Made by a program: the position numbers and the translations under genes
Part shown: one piece after another, positions 1 to 10,508 of the stretch
Layout of the letters: the number at the start of each line of letters is the position of its first letter
Position numbering within the stretch: position 1 is the stretch's first letter
Origin: Pseudoneurospora amorphoporcata
Taxonomy: Eukaryota; Ascomycota; Sordariomycetes; Sordariales; Sordariaceae
DNA: 64,000 nt
NCBI GenBank assembly: GCA_033297205.1
Contig: MU859144.1
Span: 62,001 to 126,000 of the forward strand
Reading direction: 5' to 3'
The notes under the pieces: generated by a model
Seen by the model: only the letters and a program-made list of their open reading frames with translations
Database searches by the model: none
Told to the model about the DNA's origin: nothing

Positions 1-751
1 AAATAAGCCGTGCGTAGATAGGAATGGGAGGAGTCGAGCAAGAAGAATTCAGTCGGATGCTTTGCGAGGAGAATGTTAGTGTCAGTTTACTGGGTCCTCT
101 TATCGGGGCCGTGGGAGATATCAGGAAGCAGTGAGTGGGATATGCTTTTCCAACATTTGATGGCAAATGTTGAAGGGAAGGGGAGGTGTGCGGGCAATGC
201 GGGCTAGATGAGCGCGTGGGAAGAGTCGATTGTTACGTTTCCTTTACGGTGTTGATACACACTTATAGCTTGCTTAAACCGGATCCCGTTTCGTGCTGTC
301 TTGAATTTAAAATCTAGATACTCCACTTGCCTGACCTGGTGATCGAATGTCTTTTGTTGTCCTGTGGACCCGAGCTTGTCTGTTCAACATCTAGGAATCG
401 AGTAGCAAGCTGTTGGGTTACGCAAGTGAGTGAAGGGTATATTATGTTTTGAAAACTGGCTAAATCACAAGACACTATTACAAGGCCTGTACCTGGTATG
501 TATGTCTGTCCAGCTTTCCTTTTCCCTTTGCTTGGTCAACACCCAAACCCCACCAGAATAACGCCATACGCCACAACATTTCCATATCCATACCCAGTTT
601 CCAGTTTACTGGCCCCAAAGGCGGCCTGTCACAAATGATACATAGTCCATCAGTTCCCCCAAAGTCCAAGAGCCCAGCCTCCTCATCCCACTGTTGAATC
701 AACAGTTGTGTTCCCAGCAAGTCAAATCAAGAAGAAGTCAAATAGGTGTCA
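1..751. other. spacer at left edge, no gene recognised
   Basis: Only short open frames without family resemblance occur here. The segment lies beyond the 3' end of the minus-strand OXR1-like gene, so its right part probably holds that gene's 3' UTR. Nothing else can be supported. Confidence 0.5.
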
Positions 752-1971
752 TCATAACCCCCCGGACCCAATAACCCAAACCTCCACCCCCAAAACCGAA
801 AACTTCTCCCCCTGATCACTCAACTGCTCATTCCCAAACGTCTGGCTCGTAGAGCTCACCCCCTTCTCCAGCCCGTCATCCAGCCACAGCCCGTACTTGC
901 CATCGCCAGCGCCCACGCTCAAAAAATGCGACTCGCAGAGGATGTAATACTCGTTTACGCCGCTGTAGGGAAACGCCTTGAAGCGGATGGTGGTTTGACC
1001 GATACTCCCCATGGAAGCAACTAGAAGGTCGTCCACGCTGCCGTTGTGGGGTGATGTAGCTGCTGTGTTGGCCCTCGAGGAGACGGTTGATGAGGCAACA
1101 TCGTCGCCGCTGCTGTGGTTCGTTGCCGTGTCTGTGGCGGTTCCGACGGAGGAGATGGTGGATGTTCGACCGCGGTAGCTGGTGGTGTCGGCGGAGGGAG
1201 GGGGCGGGAGCGAGGCCATGACCGAGGCGCGCCAGAGAAAACATTCGCCTGTTCCAAAGTATTTGGGGGCGGGGTGGGGGTAATCGGAGAGGTAGGCGCC
1301 GAAGATCTGATGTTGTGACAAGGTAAGCTTCTGGCCTTTCTTTCTTCTTGGGTGTCGGGGAGAAGTAGGAAATGACTTACACCACCCTCAGCATCTTTAA
1401 CAACCAATACGAATCCCACCCGTCGTCCGGAATACTTTGCACACTTATCGTAAAGCGTTCCCAGACTTGCCCCGTCCTGGTCCAGACTGTAGATCAGATT
1501 CCACTCGTCCACGATGCTGAGCCTCGTAGGCACCATGATCCGTATCTCCTCCGCGATCGCCTGTGTTAATATCCTGGCCGACTGGGGGGTGTCCGGTGCA
1601 AACCCCTTGAGCTGCACGGGTTCCAATGGAGGCGGCTGCATGAGTGACACGGTCCTTTGGATGGTTTCGTGAAATCGAGGAGGAGCGTAGACTCCGTCGA
1701 CGCCGTTGTTGTTCTGGTGGGCGTGGGAGTTGGAGTGTGAACTGTCTGCTGGGTATGAATGCGAGTGGGTGAGAGACGGTGTTTCGGCGGAGAACCGTCG
1801 AATCAGACCTCCCCAAATACTGGAGACTAGTCCTGGGGACTGAGAGCTGCCGGCCCCCGTCCCTGTTGGTGTTTGGGCGCTGGAGCCCGGGGCCGGCGAG
1901 GAGTACCCCGATTCGGACCGGAAGGGTTGGGTCGGAAGGGGGTGTCTATCGCGAGAATCTTGGTAGCTCAT
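752..1971 (-). CDS. OXR1: OXR1-like TLDc-domain protein (oxidation resistance)
   Basis: Two exons, 1381-1971 and 752-1306, separated by a 74-nt intron (1307-1380, GTAAGT...CATCAG), encode 381 residues. The first ~110 residues are Ser/Pro/Gly/His-rich and probably disordered. From about residue 115 the TLDc fold begins: LSIVDEWNLIYSLDQDGASL, then VGFVLVVKDAEGG joined across the intron to IFGAYLSDYPH, then GTGECFLWRA. A Ser/Thr/Asp-rich insertion of roughly 70 residues follows, then the conserved end: IRFKAFPYSGVNEYYILC, SVGAGDGKYGLWLDDGLEKG, TFGNEQLSDQGEKFSVLGVE. In the family, TLDc proteins protect against oxidative damage and, in yeast, Oxr1 acts on V-ATPase disassembly; both roles are transferred by homology. 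The start at MSYQDS was chosen because upstream in-frame codons (from 2004) look like leader sequence. Confidence 0.92.
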
Positions 1972-2799
1972 GGTTTCAGATTTCCTTGTCCAAAAGATAC
2001 CCAATATTGGTATCGAAGGTTATGGTATAAATACCGTAGGTCGACGACCGAGAAAGAAGCGCGTAGGGAGCTGTGACAGCTGGAGATTACGGATCATCGA
2101 TTACCTAGGTAAGGTAGGTTCGGTTGAGAAGATGTACATGAGTTGGAGATAGGTTGATGATGGACGGCAGGGATGAACTGACAAAAGCCAAGCTTGACAG
2201 AATGGTCCAAGATTTACCGCATGAATATCAGTCTCGGCGCTGCCAGTGAGAATCAAGACGGTGGTTTGTCTGTCGGCTTTGCATGCAGTGCCGTAACATG
2301 CGTCAAGCTCTTCTATCGACCCCCTCAGCGATGGCTTATGTTAGTTGTGAATGACGACGCATGGGAGCTTCCGTGTGAGAACCTTGCGAGAAGGGTTGAC
2401 GTTGCTTTCTGTGCAAGGGCCAGGGGGTTGTTCTCTATCAATGTTTAGATATCCCATTTCTAAGTTGTTATTTACGGTATTTACAATGAATGGTATTTGG
2501 TGTACAGCACTACATACGGAGGAAGCATGGGGTGATGCTTGCTCCATGTCGAGGGACGTCTGCGTGTAAACGTCTGTTTAGTGCGACCTGTTTGTCAGCG
2601 GGCGTTGTGTACCCCGCGGGGTATGGAGCCCACAGCGTCCTTTGTCCTTGCAGTAGGAAGTACCCTTTTTATGTTTCGATAACCTCGATGAGATGATTTG
2701 CTACCATCTTCATCACCCACCTAACAATGTGACATGGCGTTGACATAGGTATTCAATCAACATAGGTGGCTTTGAAAGTGACGGCTTGGTGCCCGAGGT
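1972..2799. other. spacer between OXR1-like gene and HEM4
   Basis: Both flanking genes are on the minus strand, so this should contain the OXR1 promoter (near 1972-2300) and the HEM4 3' UTR (near 2600-2799). A TACCTAGGTAAGGTAGG patch lies near 2101-2120. No coding or RNA gene is recognised. Confidence 0.5.
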
Positions 2800-3764
2800 C
2801 TATTCCTTTGATTCGTTCCAAAACCTATTGATGCCCTCCCAAACCCCTTCCGGGCTGGGCTGTTCCGCGCAGACATCAGGCTCATAGCCAAAGCTGTTGA
2901 CAAGATGAAGACGAGTTGTCGGCCCGATGGTAGCAATGTACGTCTTACGGCCCTCCTTCTGGATTTCCCCTTCCACTCTGCCGCTGCTCTCGTTCAGCCA
3001 TCCCAAGGCACTAAGCATGCCGTCGCAGCCGCTTGGGGAGAACACCACCACCCATCTGGCCGGACGGTTTTCGGTCTGTTTGAGAAGCTTTGTGAAATCT
3101 TGTTGGAAGGATTCCATGACACCTGTACCATAGACGACGACTTCGTCAATGCGAATGAACTTGTCCGAGGGTAGAGCAGGGTCCATCAACTTCTTGGGAA
3201 TGATATCCCGTCTTTGCTCGCCAACAAGGAACAAGAGCGGCGGCTTGGTGGGCCGGTTCTTATACCATTCGCCGTAGTGTTCGATGATGTAGGGTGCCAA
3301 TGTTTCACCGTTGCCAGTATGCTCACCAAAGACTTGGAGCGGCGGTTGTTGGGGAACTGCCTTCAACGCGCGGGTTGTCGCAGGGCCAACGCTATAAACA
3401 GGGATACCTTGGAGATGGGGCCATCTTTCATCACCTACACAGCGGTTATGAGGTTTGGCATTTCGAAGTGGTTGCAGCATGGCTTACCTGTTACTTCCTG
3501 GACAAGGTGGGTGAAAGCTTCAACCGCACGTTGGGAGGTGAAGACCATCCCCCCATAAGCGCATTCGGGACCAGTTCCGATAGCTTTCGTCTGGAGAAGC
3601 TGGCGAACCGTAGCTAGGCCCTCGTCCTTGAATCGATGTTCAAGGACGGGGACAAAGAAGGGCTCGAAGTTGAAGCCATCTGTCTCGGAAGAGAACTGCT
3701 CCTGGTACGAGTCTCCAGGGGTTGACTTTGTTTTCAGAAGGAAAATGGGCGTCTTTGTTGACAT
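2800..3764 (-). CDS. HEM4: uroporphyrinogen-III synthase
   Basis: Two exons, 3488-3764 and 2800-3434, with a 53-nt intron at 3435-3487 (GTAAGC...GTGTAG), give 303 residues. The enzyme closes and isomerises hydroxymethylbilane to uroporphyrinogen III in cytosolic heme synthesis. Family features seen: an N-terminal half with FFVPVLEHRF and GMVFTSQRAVEAF, the linker IPVYSVGPATTRAL, the second half with PLLFLVGEQRRDIIPKKL and VVVYGTGVMESF, then WVVVFSPSGCDGML and the C-terminal TYIATIGPTTRLHL. This is the usual bilobed UROS order and a normal length. MSTKTP is preferred over the in-frame Met 14 codons upstream. It diverges from ERV1 across a 394-bp gap. Few residues are catalytic in this family, so function rests on overall resemblance. 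Confidence 0.93.
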
Positions 3765-4158
3765 GCTGACTTTTCCTTCCCATGGAATGACACAGAACTT
3801 GAGCAAAGACTAGTCTCCGAAAGAGAGGAGCTTTCGTCGGGTCTACCGGTACCTTCCGCTCTACGTATGTGTAGTCACGGGGTGGGGCCCGCGACCGGCA
3901 AGAACCGCCCCACTATTGCCGGCCGGGTGTGCCGGCATCCATGGCGCCAGTGCTTTATCGATAAGCGGAGAACAAGGATCACGCCGTTACTATTGCGGTT
4001 CAAGCTCAGTTTGCCGTTCGACGAGAATGGCGATTCGGCTGATTTCTAATCCTCGAGACGCCACAGACTAAAGTATACCTACCTGATTGTATCTTTCTCT
4101 CCTGCAAGCGTTGAACCACTACACCACGTTCCAATCCGCTACTCGTGGATACTTCGCA
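3765..4158. promoter_or_regulatory. shared divergent promoter region, HEM4(-)/ERV1(+)
   Basis: 394 bp separate the two start codons, which point away from each other, so both promoters and 5' UTRs must lie here. The middle (about 3878-3950) is GC-rich with GGCCGG/GCCGGC palindromes and a CATGGCGCC. No defined transcription-factor site is claimed. Confidence 0.55.
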
Positions 4159-4845
4159 ATGGAAACGAACGCCACAGACAATGGCCCGGCGCAAATCGGC
4201 GCAACAGCGACGGCTCCGGTAGATGGCACTGCAGCAGAGCCACCCAAGAAGTTTCCCAAGGGTGTCGTTCTGGGGAAAGACGGAAAGCCGTAGGTTCCAT
4301 TGCCTTCTGATGAATTTACCTCACAGTCGAACATCCCCATGTTGCTAAACACGGTCTCTAGCTGCCGTTCCTGCACCTCCTTCGGTGCTTGGGCGTCCCA
4401 GGCCAAGGCCACCCTTAAGACCAACCCCGATGCCTCCTCAACCGCGGCTTCTACGATCGCTTCGGCAGTTTCCTCATCAGCCACGACGCTACCTCAGAGA
4501 AGAAGAGACTGCCCGGCCGACGTTGAACAACTCGGGCGGAGCACCTGGACTCTTCTCCACTCGATCGCCGCGACTTACCCTCCCGCTCCGACACCAACCG
4601 AACAAACCGATCTGAAGTCCTTCATGGGCCTGTTCGCAAAGCTCTACCCTTGCTGGGTATGCGCCGAGGATTTCCAGCAATATATCAAGAAAGAGGAACC
4701 GAAAACGGGTAGCAGGGACGAGTTCGGAAACTGGCTGTGTGAGGCGCACAACGAGGTCAACAGGAAGTTGGGCAAGCCAACGTTTGACTGCTCCAAGTGG
4801 CAGGAAAGGTGGAGGACTGGCTGGAAGGATGGAAGCTGTGATTAA
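4159..4845 (+). CDS. ERV1: FAD-linked mitochondrial sulfhydryl oxidase Erv1
   Basis: Two exons, 4159-4289 and 4362-4845 (intron 4290-4361, GTAGGT...TCTAG), encode 204 residues. Erv1 reoxidises Mia40 in the intermembrane space and passes electrons to cytochrome c or oxygen. Visible hallmarks: the N-terminal shuttle pair C45-x2-C48; an Ala/Ser/Thr linker; GRSTWTLLHSIAATYP; the active-site pair C141-x2-C144 in YPCWVC beside the FAD; and the structural pair C170-x16-C187 with the intervening HNEVNRKLGKP. All six family cysteines are present and spaced as expected. The intron falls immediately before the shuttle motif, and the join restores KPCRSC. There is no classical presequence, which fits Erv1 import. 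The start at METNAT is the first that does not include the leader. Confidence 0.95.
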
Positions 4846-5786
4846 TCCACGACGGCATCCATAGGGACCGGACATGTCTCGGGCTCGGTGGAGGAGAGCT
4901 GTGCACTCACAGTAACAGTTGGCTGTTAGATGGTGTTGGTGTTTTTGCATACGCAGCATGGTAAGGAGCATTGGCGTTGTATCTTTTTGGCATAAGCATC
5001 CCCAGTCTATATATCCCTTCTCTTACATATCATATCGCAATGGTATAGATCTCTACTCAGCCTGGTCGCCGGGTCAGTACAGCAAATTGGAAAGAGTGAC
5101 AAAAACGAGGAATGAACAACGGGCTTCCACCACAACAAATGAAGCGACACTTGCGACGGCCTGTGATAGAGGATGAACAGTTGCAAGGACATTCGGGCCA
5201 ATTTGTACACTACGAAGTGGAAGGTCTAGATGGCTCCGGCGAGCTAGGTAACATCGTGAAAACGGATGAGGGGTCGAAGATAATCGACAGGTACGTGTCA
5301 CAGTACCTACCTACCTCTACCTTAGGTACCTGCAGCTCCACTTAGCGAGCGGTATGTACGTACGTACTTACCTATACTCCACCCCACCACCAACTTTACA
5401 ACGCTCATCAACTAGGTCAATGACATCACACACGAAGCAGCTATCGCCAACAGTGAACTCGTACCGGCAGCACTGCGGTGGAAAGGACGAACAATGGCTC
5501 TCCCATGCGTCTTGTCATACTTACCTCGACGAAGCCCGCCTCCCCCACCCACATAAACAAGAAGCTCCAACAATCTCTGCCTTTGGCTCTCATACACGTC
5601 TCTCCTCGCTACCCTTCATATCCCGTCCTGCTCCTCTGACACCTACACCTACAAGTACACACACCATCATATTCGACACAAGTCTCACGATATACCCAAA
5701 CAATACATTGCAATCCAGCTGGCCCGGATTTGACAACCTACCTCAACACACGAGATACACGAGACCTACAATACAACGAAAACAAA
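4846..5786. promoter_or_regulatory. ERV1 3' region and pyruvate decarboxylase promoter/leader
   Basis: The left part should be the ERV1 3' UTR. Near 5280-5375 there is a run of TACCTACC and overlapping GTAC motifs. From about 5535 to the start codon at 5787 the plus strand is strongly C/T/A-rich and G-poor, as often seen in leaders of highly expressed filamentous-fungal genes, so this is the likely core promoter/5' UTR of the decarboxylase. Open frames in this stretch look incidental. Confidence 0.45.
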
Positions 5787-7653
5787 ATGTCAGACATCCG
5801 GACACAGAGTCTGCAGAAGTCCGTCACAGTGGCCGAGTATCTCTTTAGGAGATTGCATCAAATCGGCATCCGCTCCGTACACGGCGTGCCAGGAGACTTC
5901 AACCTGGTTGCTCTCGATTACGTTCCCAAGGCCGGTTTGAAATGGGTTGGCAGCGTAAACGAGCTTAATGCTGGTGAGTATGTCTACTTCTCTCATCCCT
6001 CAAGTACGATTACTGACATCAGGCGATTATAGCATATGCCGCCGACGGCTACGCCCGTGCCAAGGGTATCTCTGCTCTCGTCACCACTTTCGGTGTTGGC
6101 GAACTATCCGCCATCAATGGTGTCGCTGGTGCTTACTCTGAGCACGTCCCTATCGTCCACATCGTCGGCTGCCCTTCGACCATCTCCCAGCGAAATGGCA
6201 TGCTCTTACATCATACCCTCGGCAACGGCGACTTCCACGTCTTTGCCAACATGAGCGAGCATATCTCCTGCGACGTTGCCAAGCTGGTGAAACCTAGTGA
6301 GATCGCCTATCAGATTGACCATGCGATCCGGGAGTGCTGGATCCGCAGCCGGCCCGTGTACATCTGGCTACCTACAGATATGGTTGAGAAGAAGATCGAG
6401 GGCGCTAGATTGGACACAGAGATCGATCTCTCCGAGCCCGAGAACGATCCCGACAGAGAGGACTATGTCGTCGATGTGGTCCTCAGATACCTTCACGGAG
6501 CCAAGAATCCTGTGGTTCTGATCGACGCATGCGCAATCCGTCATAGGGTCACTGAAGAAGTCAACAAGTTCATTGAGAAGACCAAACTTCCGGCCTTTGT
6601 TACTCCCATGGGCAAGGGTGCCTTTGACGAGACGTCCGAGCACTACGGCGGCGTCTATGCTGGCACCGGGTCTCTTCCCGAAGTTTCTAAGCGCGTCGAG
6701 GGTTCTGACCTGGTTTTGTCCATTGGCGCGATCAAGAGTGACTTCAACACTGCTGGATTTTCGTACCACACCTCACAACTAAATACCATCGATCTGCATA
6801 GCGACCATTGTACTGTGCGCTATTCCGAGTACCCCGGTGTCTCAATGCGGGGTGTGCTCCGCAAGGTCACTGAGCGCATCGACGTCTCCAAGCTCTCGAT
6901 AACACCTTCTCCCCAGGTCGAAAACGCTGTGGCTGAGAACAAGGATGACTCGCAGATCATCACGCAGGCGTGGTTCTGGCCGAGAGTGGGAGAATACTTC
7001 CAGCAAGGTGATGTCGTTGTTACTGAGACGGGCACAGCCAACTTTGGCATCTGGGAAAGCAAGTTCCCCAAGAACGTCATGGGCGTGACGCAGGTGCTTT
7101 GGGGAAGCATCGGCTGGTCGGTAGGCGCTGCGCAGGGTGCGGCACTGGCAGTGAAGGATCTGGAACAAGATAGGCGGACAATCTTGTTTGTGGGTGATGG
7201 CAGTTTCCAGTTGACTTGCCAGGAAGTCAGCACTATGCTGAAGCATGACCTGAGGTTAACCATGTGAGTACTCCTTTCTCTCTCCCTGGATCATGTCCTA
7301 CATTTTCTATGCGAACTCCAGCTGACTGATTCCCATCAAGCTTCCTCATCTACAATGAAGGCTTCACCATCGAACGGTATATCCATGGCATGGAGGCGGA
7401 TTACAACGATATCATCCGCTGGAACTATACCGACATCCCGACGGTCTTTGGCGCTAAGAAAGGCCATGCCCAGAAGTTTGTCATCAAGACAAAGGATGAA
7501 CTGGAGAAGCTCCTCAAGGACAAGGATTTTAATGATTTTAAGGGGTTACAGTTTGTAGAGCTATGGGTGCCCAAGGATGATGCGCCGCGGGCGTTGAAGC
7601 TCACGGCTGAAATTTCGGCGAAGACCAACTCTAGGATTGAGGATGAGCAGTGA
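5787..7653 (+). CDS. PDC1: pyruvate decarboxylase (ThDP-dependent)
   Basis: Three exons, 5787-5973, 6033-7263 and 7341-7653 (introns 5974-6032 GTGAGT...TATAG and 7264-7340 GTGAGT...TCAAG), encode 576 residues, the usual length. It decarboxylates pyruvate to acetaldehyde for ethanol fermentation in the cytosol. Features seen: catalytic Glu59 in VNELNAAYAADGYAR, restored across intron 1; TTFGVGELSAINGVAGAYSE; the active-site His pair in LLHHTLGNGDFHVF; TETGTANFGIWESKFP and QVLWGSIGWSVGAAQGAAL; and the ThDP/Mg motif beginning VGDGSFQLTCQEVSTML near residue 450, which continues over intron 2 into FLIYNEGFTIERYIHG. In Neurospora the homologue is also known as the cytoplasmic filament protein (cfp); that is family knowledge. 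No defect is visible. Confidence 0.96.
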
Positions 7654-8058
7654 GTGGTAATGGGATGAATTCCATAACGATATATTATCAACTCAATGGC
7701 ACCTCCTTGATAGACTCATTCTACCGACAGAAGAACAACATGACCAGGTGACTTCAGTTGATAGCCGTAGGCACGTGCATAAACACGCAGGGGGGGTGTG
7801 TTGTTTAAATAGATGGTTATTACCAGGCCAAGGTCGGTGTAAAGTAGCTCCTGAATGTCACTCCCATATGTCGGATGCGTTTGGAAAGGGATAGAAGCAA
7901 AGCATAAGCTGGTTTAGTTGGGTAGAGAGAAGGACGCTCATAAAAAGAGAAGAACATCAAGAAATTTGGAAAAAAAAAAATGGAAAAAGAAGAAAATAGA
8001 AACAAGAACCATTGATGACGGTGTTACTTTGGGACAAATTGCCGAAAAAATTTAAGGT
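7654..8058. other. spacer between pyruvate decarboxylase and tRNA-Asp
   Basis: Contains the decarboxylase 3' UTR and an A/G-rich stretch with a short A tract near 7970-7980. No further gene is recognised. Confidence 0.5.
8045..8050 (-). terminator. RNA polymerase III T-run terminator of tRNA-Asp
   Basis: On the minus strand six consecutive T residues occur eight bases after the end of the tRNA-Asp coding sequence, as expected for Pol III termination. Confidence 0.75.
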
Positions 8059-8151
8059 CTCTCCCGCCGGGAATTGAACCCGGGTCTCGAGCGAATCGAA
8101 TTGATATTCAAGCTTGACAAGCTCACATACTGACCACTATACTACGGAAGA
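8059..8151 (-). tRNA. tRNA-Asp(GTC): tRNA-Asp (anticodon GTC) with a 21-nt intron
   Basis: Read on the minus strand from 8151. The acceptor stem TCTTCCG pairs with CGGGAGA (one T-G wobble). The D arm is GTAT-AGTGGTCA-GTAT. The anticodon stem is TGAGC/GCTCG with loop TTGTCA plus C38, the variable loop is AGAC, and the T arm is CCGGG-TTCAATT-CCCGG. The discriminator base is G (8059), as in Asp tRNAs. The 5' half is 8115-8151 and the 3' half is 8059-8093. The 21 nt at 8094-8114 sit exactly after position 37, the canonical intron site, and removing them leaves a regular 72-nt tRNA. Without the intron the molecule would need an implausibly long variable arm. The anticodon and discriminator both support Asp. 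Confidence 0.93.
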
Positions 8152-8861
8152 TTTACAACTGTTAATCAGCTGTCGTAGTAAATTGTTGGAAGAGGATTCC
8201 AAGACTGGGACTCATATAGCTACATCCTGCATGCACTATCACACACCGTGTGAAAATACCTTTTGATGTTCCATTTTCATCTTTTTTTTCCCTTTCTCGT
8301 TTGCATCAACATGCTGGGAAACTACAGGTAAAAATAGGTGAGTAAAGATGTTTTTGCAGTCTCTGAAAACAGTGGGCTTGTGGAGCAACGATGCAAGTTA
8401 AGACTGTTCAAAAGGTGCCAGATCGCAAAGAACTACGGACATGCAGCCGTGAATAGGTAGCAACATTATTTGTTTCAAGACCCTGAGTGAGACGTACAGT
8501 GATAGTAGGCAGATGTGAAGTGAAACACTGCCTGGTATTTTTCCTTGTTATTTATGGATACGTATATCTCTGTCTGTATGGACCTCACGAGCCTCCTTCT
8601 ACTCCTTTTCATGCCTAGGTACCCGCCACTTGCGATCGCAATATACATTAAACCCCCTGGGTATCTCCAGCTATCGTTGCATCTTTGGGTGTTTTACGAG
8701 GCAACTCTTGGACTGATACCCAATTCTATAGCTTCTAGAACCTCAAAACACTCAGTCGAGGTATACTATGAGCACACAGTTCCGTTAGTTCTTGGGCCAT
8801 GTCATGCAAAACTATTTCAAGGATCTGGATACTCACCAGTGAAGTCTTTAGACCCCATCTG
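8152..8861. other. spacer between tRNA-Asp and DUF1917 gene
   Basis: About 700 bp, rather AT-rich, holding the upstream region of the tRNA gene and the 3' side of the minus-strand DUF1917 gene. An open frame across 8545-8967 has no resemblance to a known family and overlaps the neighbour's 3' end, so it is not annotated. Confidence 0.45.
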
Positions 8862-9781
8862 TTATGGGCAAAAAGATTCAGATGCGATAAAGCATCTAAG
8901 TAAGAATCCAGTCAGTTTCCCTGCCGCCATAGTATTTCGCAGAATACTGTTTGGGTTGTTGGGGTAAGGTAGATAGATGTCATGTGGAAACGAACCAGAC
9001 TTGTAATAATACTCCTTTTTCGGATCGAGGACCCCGAGATTCTTGATTTTCTCCAGTAGTCTCGCGGCCCCCAGCTTATCCCGGTAGTCATGGGAGTAGA
9101 CCTTTATCACCTCGCCCTCCATATATGGCCTATTCTTTAGGGCATTGCGCCTCATGATCGCCTCCGACCCGAGCTCGTTGTTCACCGTGGCCGTGACAAT
9201 CTTCCTCCAGGCCTCCTCCGCCTTGTCAGGCGGTATGTAGAGGAGCCACTTACCGGCCACCAGTTGGCAGGCGGTGGCCAGACGGGTGAGGTTCCTCATG
9301 ACCTCGGCCCGCTCCGTTACGATGTTGCCCAGGTCACGCTTCCCTGCGGCCTCGCCGCCGGAGCCGTAGAACTCCATGAAATCGGAAAACATCTGCAGTC
9401 GCTCCTTGCCGGCCTTGCTGAACGCGTCCCGGGCCGGCTTCCAGCGCGGCGGCGCGTAGGGGTTGGCGGCCCGGACGAAGGTGCCGTATATGTTTGCCGT
9501 GCGAGCTAGGAAAGCGTCAACGGTCTCGCGGGTTTGCCAGGAACATATACTGCCGCAGTAGGGGTTGTAGATGGCATGCCCTTGGTCATCATAGCGGAAT
9601 ACACGAGGGGGTCTTGTTTCGGCCCGGGCGATGGGGTACCATTTCTCCCACCAGTCGTCTACATCGTAGGTTTCTATACCGCTCTTTGCTGGTTCAGAGA
9701 CTGTTTGGGTTTGGTGTTTTCCTGTGGATGTTTCTAAGCCGGTCTCGGTTGGGTTAGACACTGTTTTTTTCTGTTGTTTTT
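8862..9781 (-). CDS. DUF1917 / BLES03-like protein, main exon (5' end unresolved)
   Basis: The open exon encodes about 306 residues. The core resembles the DUF1917 (human C11orf68/BLES03) family: ATACQLVAGKWLLYIPP, EAWRKIVTATVNNELGSEA, VIKVYSHDYRDKLGAARLL and IKNLGVLDPKKEYYYKSG. The family fold is eIF4E-like but its function is not established. No ATG begins this frame. The codon at 9759-9761 is GTG, and upstream the frame runs into a stop. A branch-site-like GCTAAC followed by ATATCACAG puts a splice acceptor at 9782, so exon 2 probably starts at 9781. A matching-phase candidate first exon is 9854-10106 (Met at 10106), but its donor would be GTCAAT, which is weak. Near the N-terminus two similar segments occur in tandem, around TVSNPTETGLET and TVSEPAKSGIET. 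Confidence 0.72.
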
Positions 9782-10508
9782 CTGTGATATTTGTTAGCAG
9801 ATTTCATGAATTCATGGCATTGCACTGAGAGCAAGGAGGTGGGGGTTATTGACCTTCACTCGGTAAATGTAAAACTGCGTATTCTCCCCACATGTATTTC
9901 TCTAGCCTATCCCAATTGCGTATCCTCGATTTCACTGCCGCAAGGCTGGCCGGCGACCTTTCCTGCCGGGAGGGTGAGTTGTGGAAGCCTCTTCCAAGAC
10001 GCTCGTGCACCGTTGAAGTATGAGATGATGCATCCGCAAAGACACATCGAGCTGCACTTGAAGCGTGGCTCGTATTCGGAGATCGGTGGAGTATAGGACG
10101 AATCATTTGACTGGATTGAGTTTGTATTTGAAGCTTTTAATATGGCGGTTCCATTTTACAGACAAAAGTTGTTGTTGACGGGAGCGGGCAAAACTGAAAG
10201 GTCGAAACTGTGGGGGGTGTTGCTGCAGCAGCGTGAGTGTGGTGGGTTCTAAAATATTTCAAACGCCCCCTTAAAAAGACAACAAAAAACACCAAGAAAA
10301 AAGCCGAACGACCATCACGATAAAACGCACGCCAAACCAAACACATTCCGACCAATCCACCGAGGAGCAACTGCGACAGAGACCAAACTCGCAGTAAAAC
10401 TACTTTTTCTTACCAGCCGGCCGTTGCTTCTGCCATCAGTTCATTACGCGCCAAATTGTGCTTGCTGATTTGAAGTCGGCATAGCGTCGCGACTCTACAG
10501 ACCAAAAA
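9782..10508. promoter_or_regulatory. divergent region between DUF1917 gene (-) and DPH7 (+)
   Basis: Contains the DUF1917 upstream intron/exon candidate (open minus-strand frame 9846-10106 with an internal ATG start at 10106) and the DPH7 promoter. The part at 10120-10500 is A-rich on the plus strand before the DPH7 start. No other gene is recognised. Confidence 0.45.

Noticed and set aside
4095..4135. tRNA-like segment (TTGAACCACTACACCAC resembles a tRNA D arm on the minus strand)
   Set aside because: No T arm with a TTC loop and no acceptor stem can be found at the right spacing. Treated as coincidence in the ERV1 leader.
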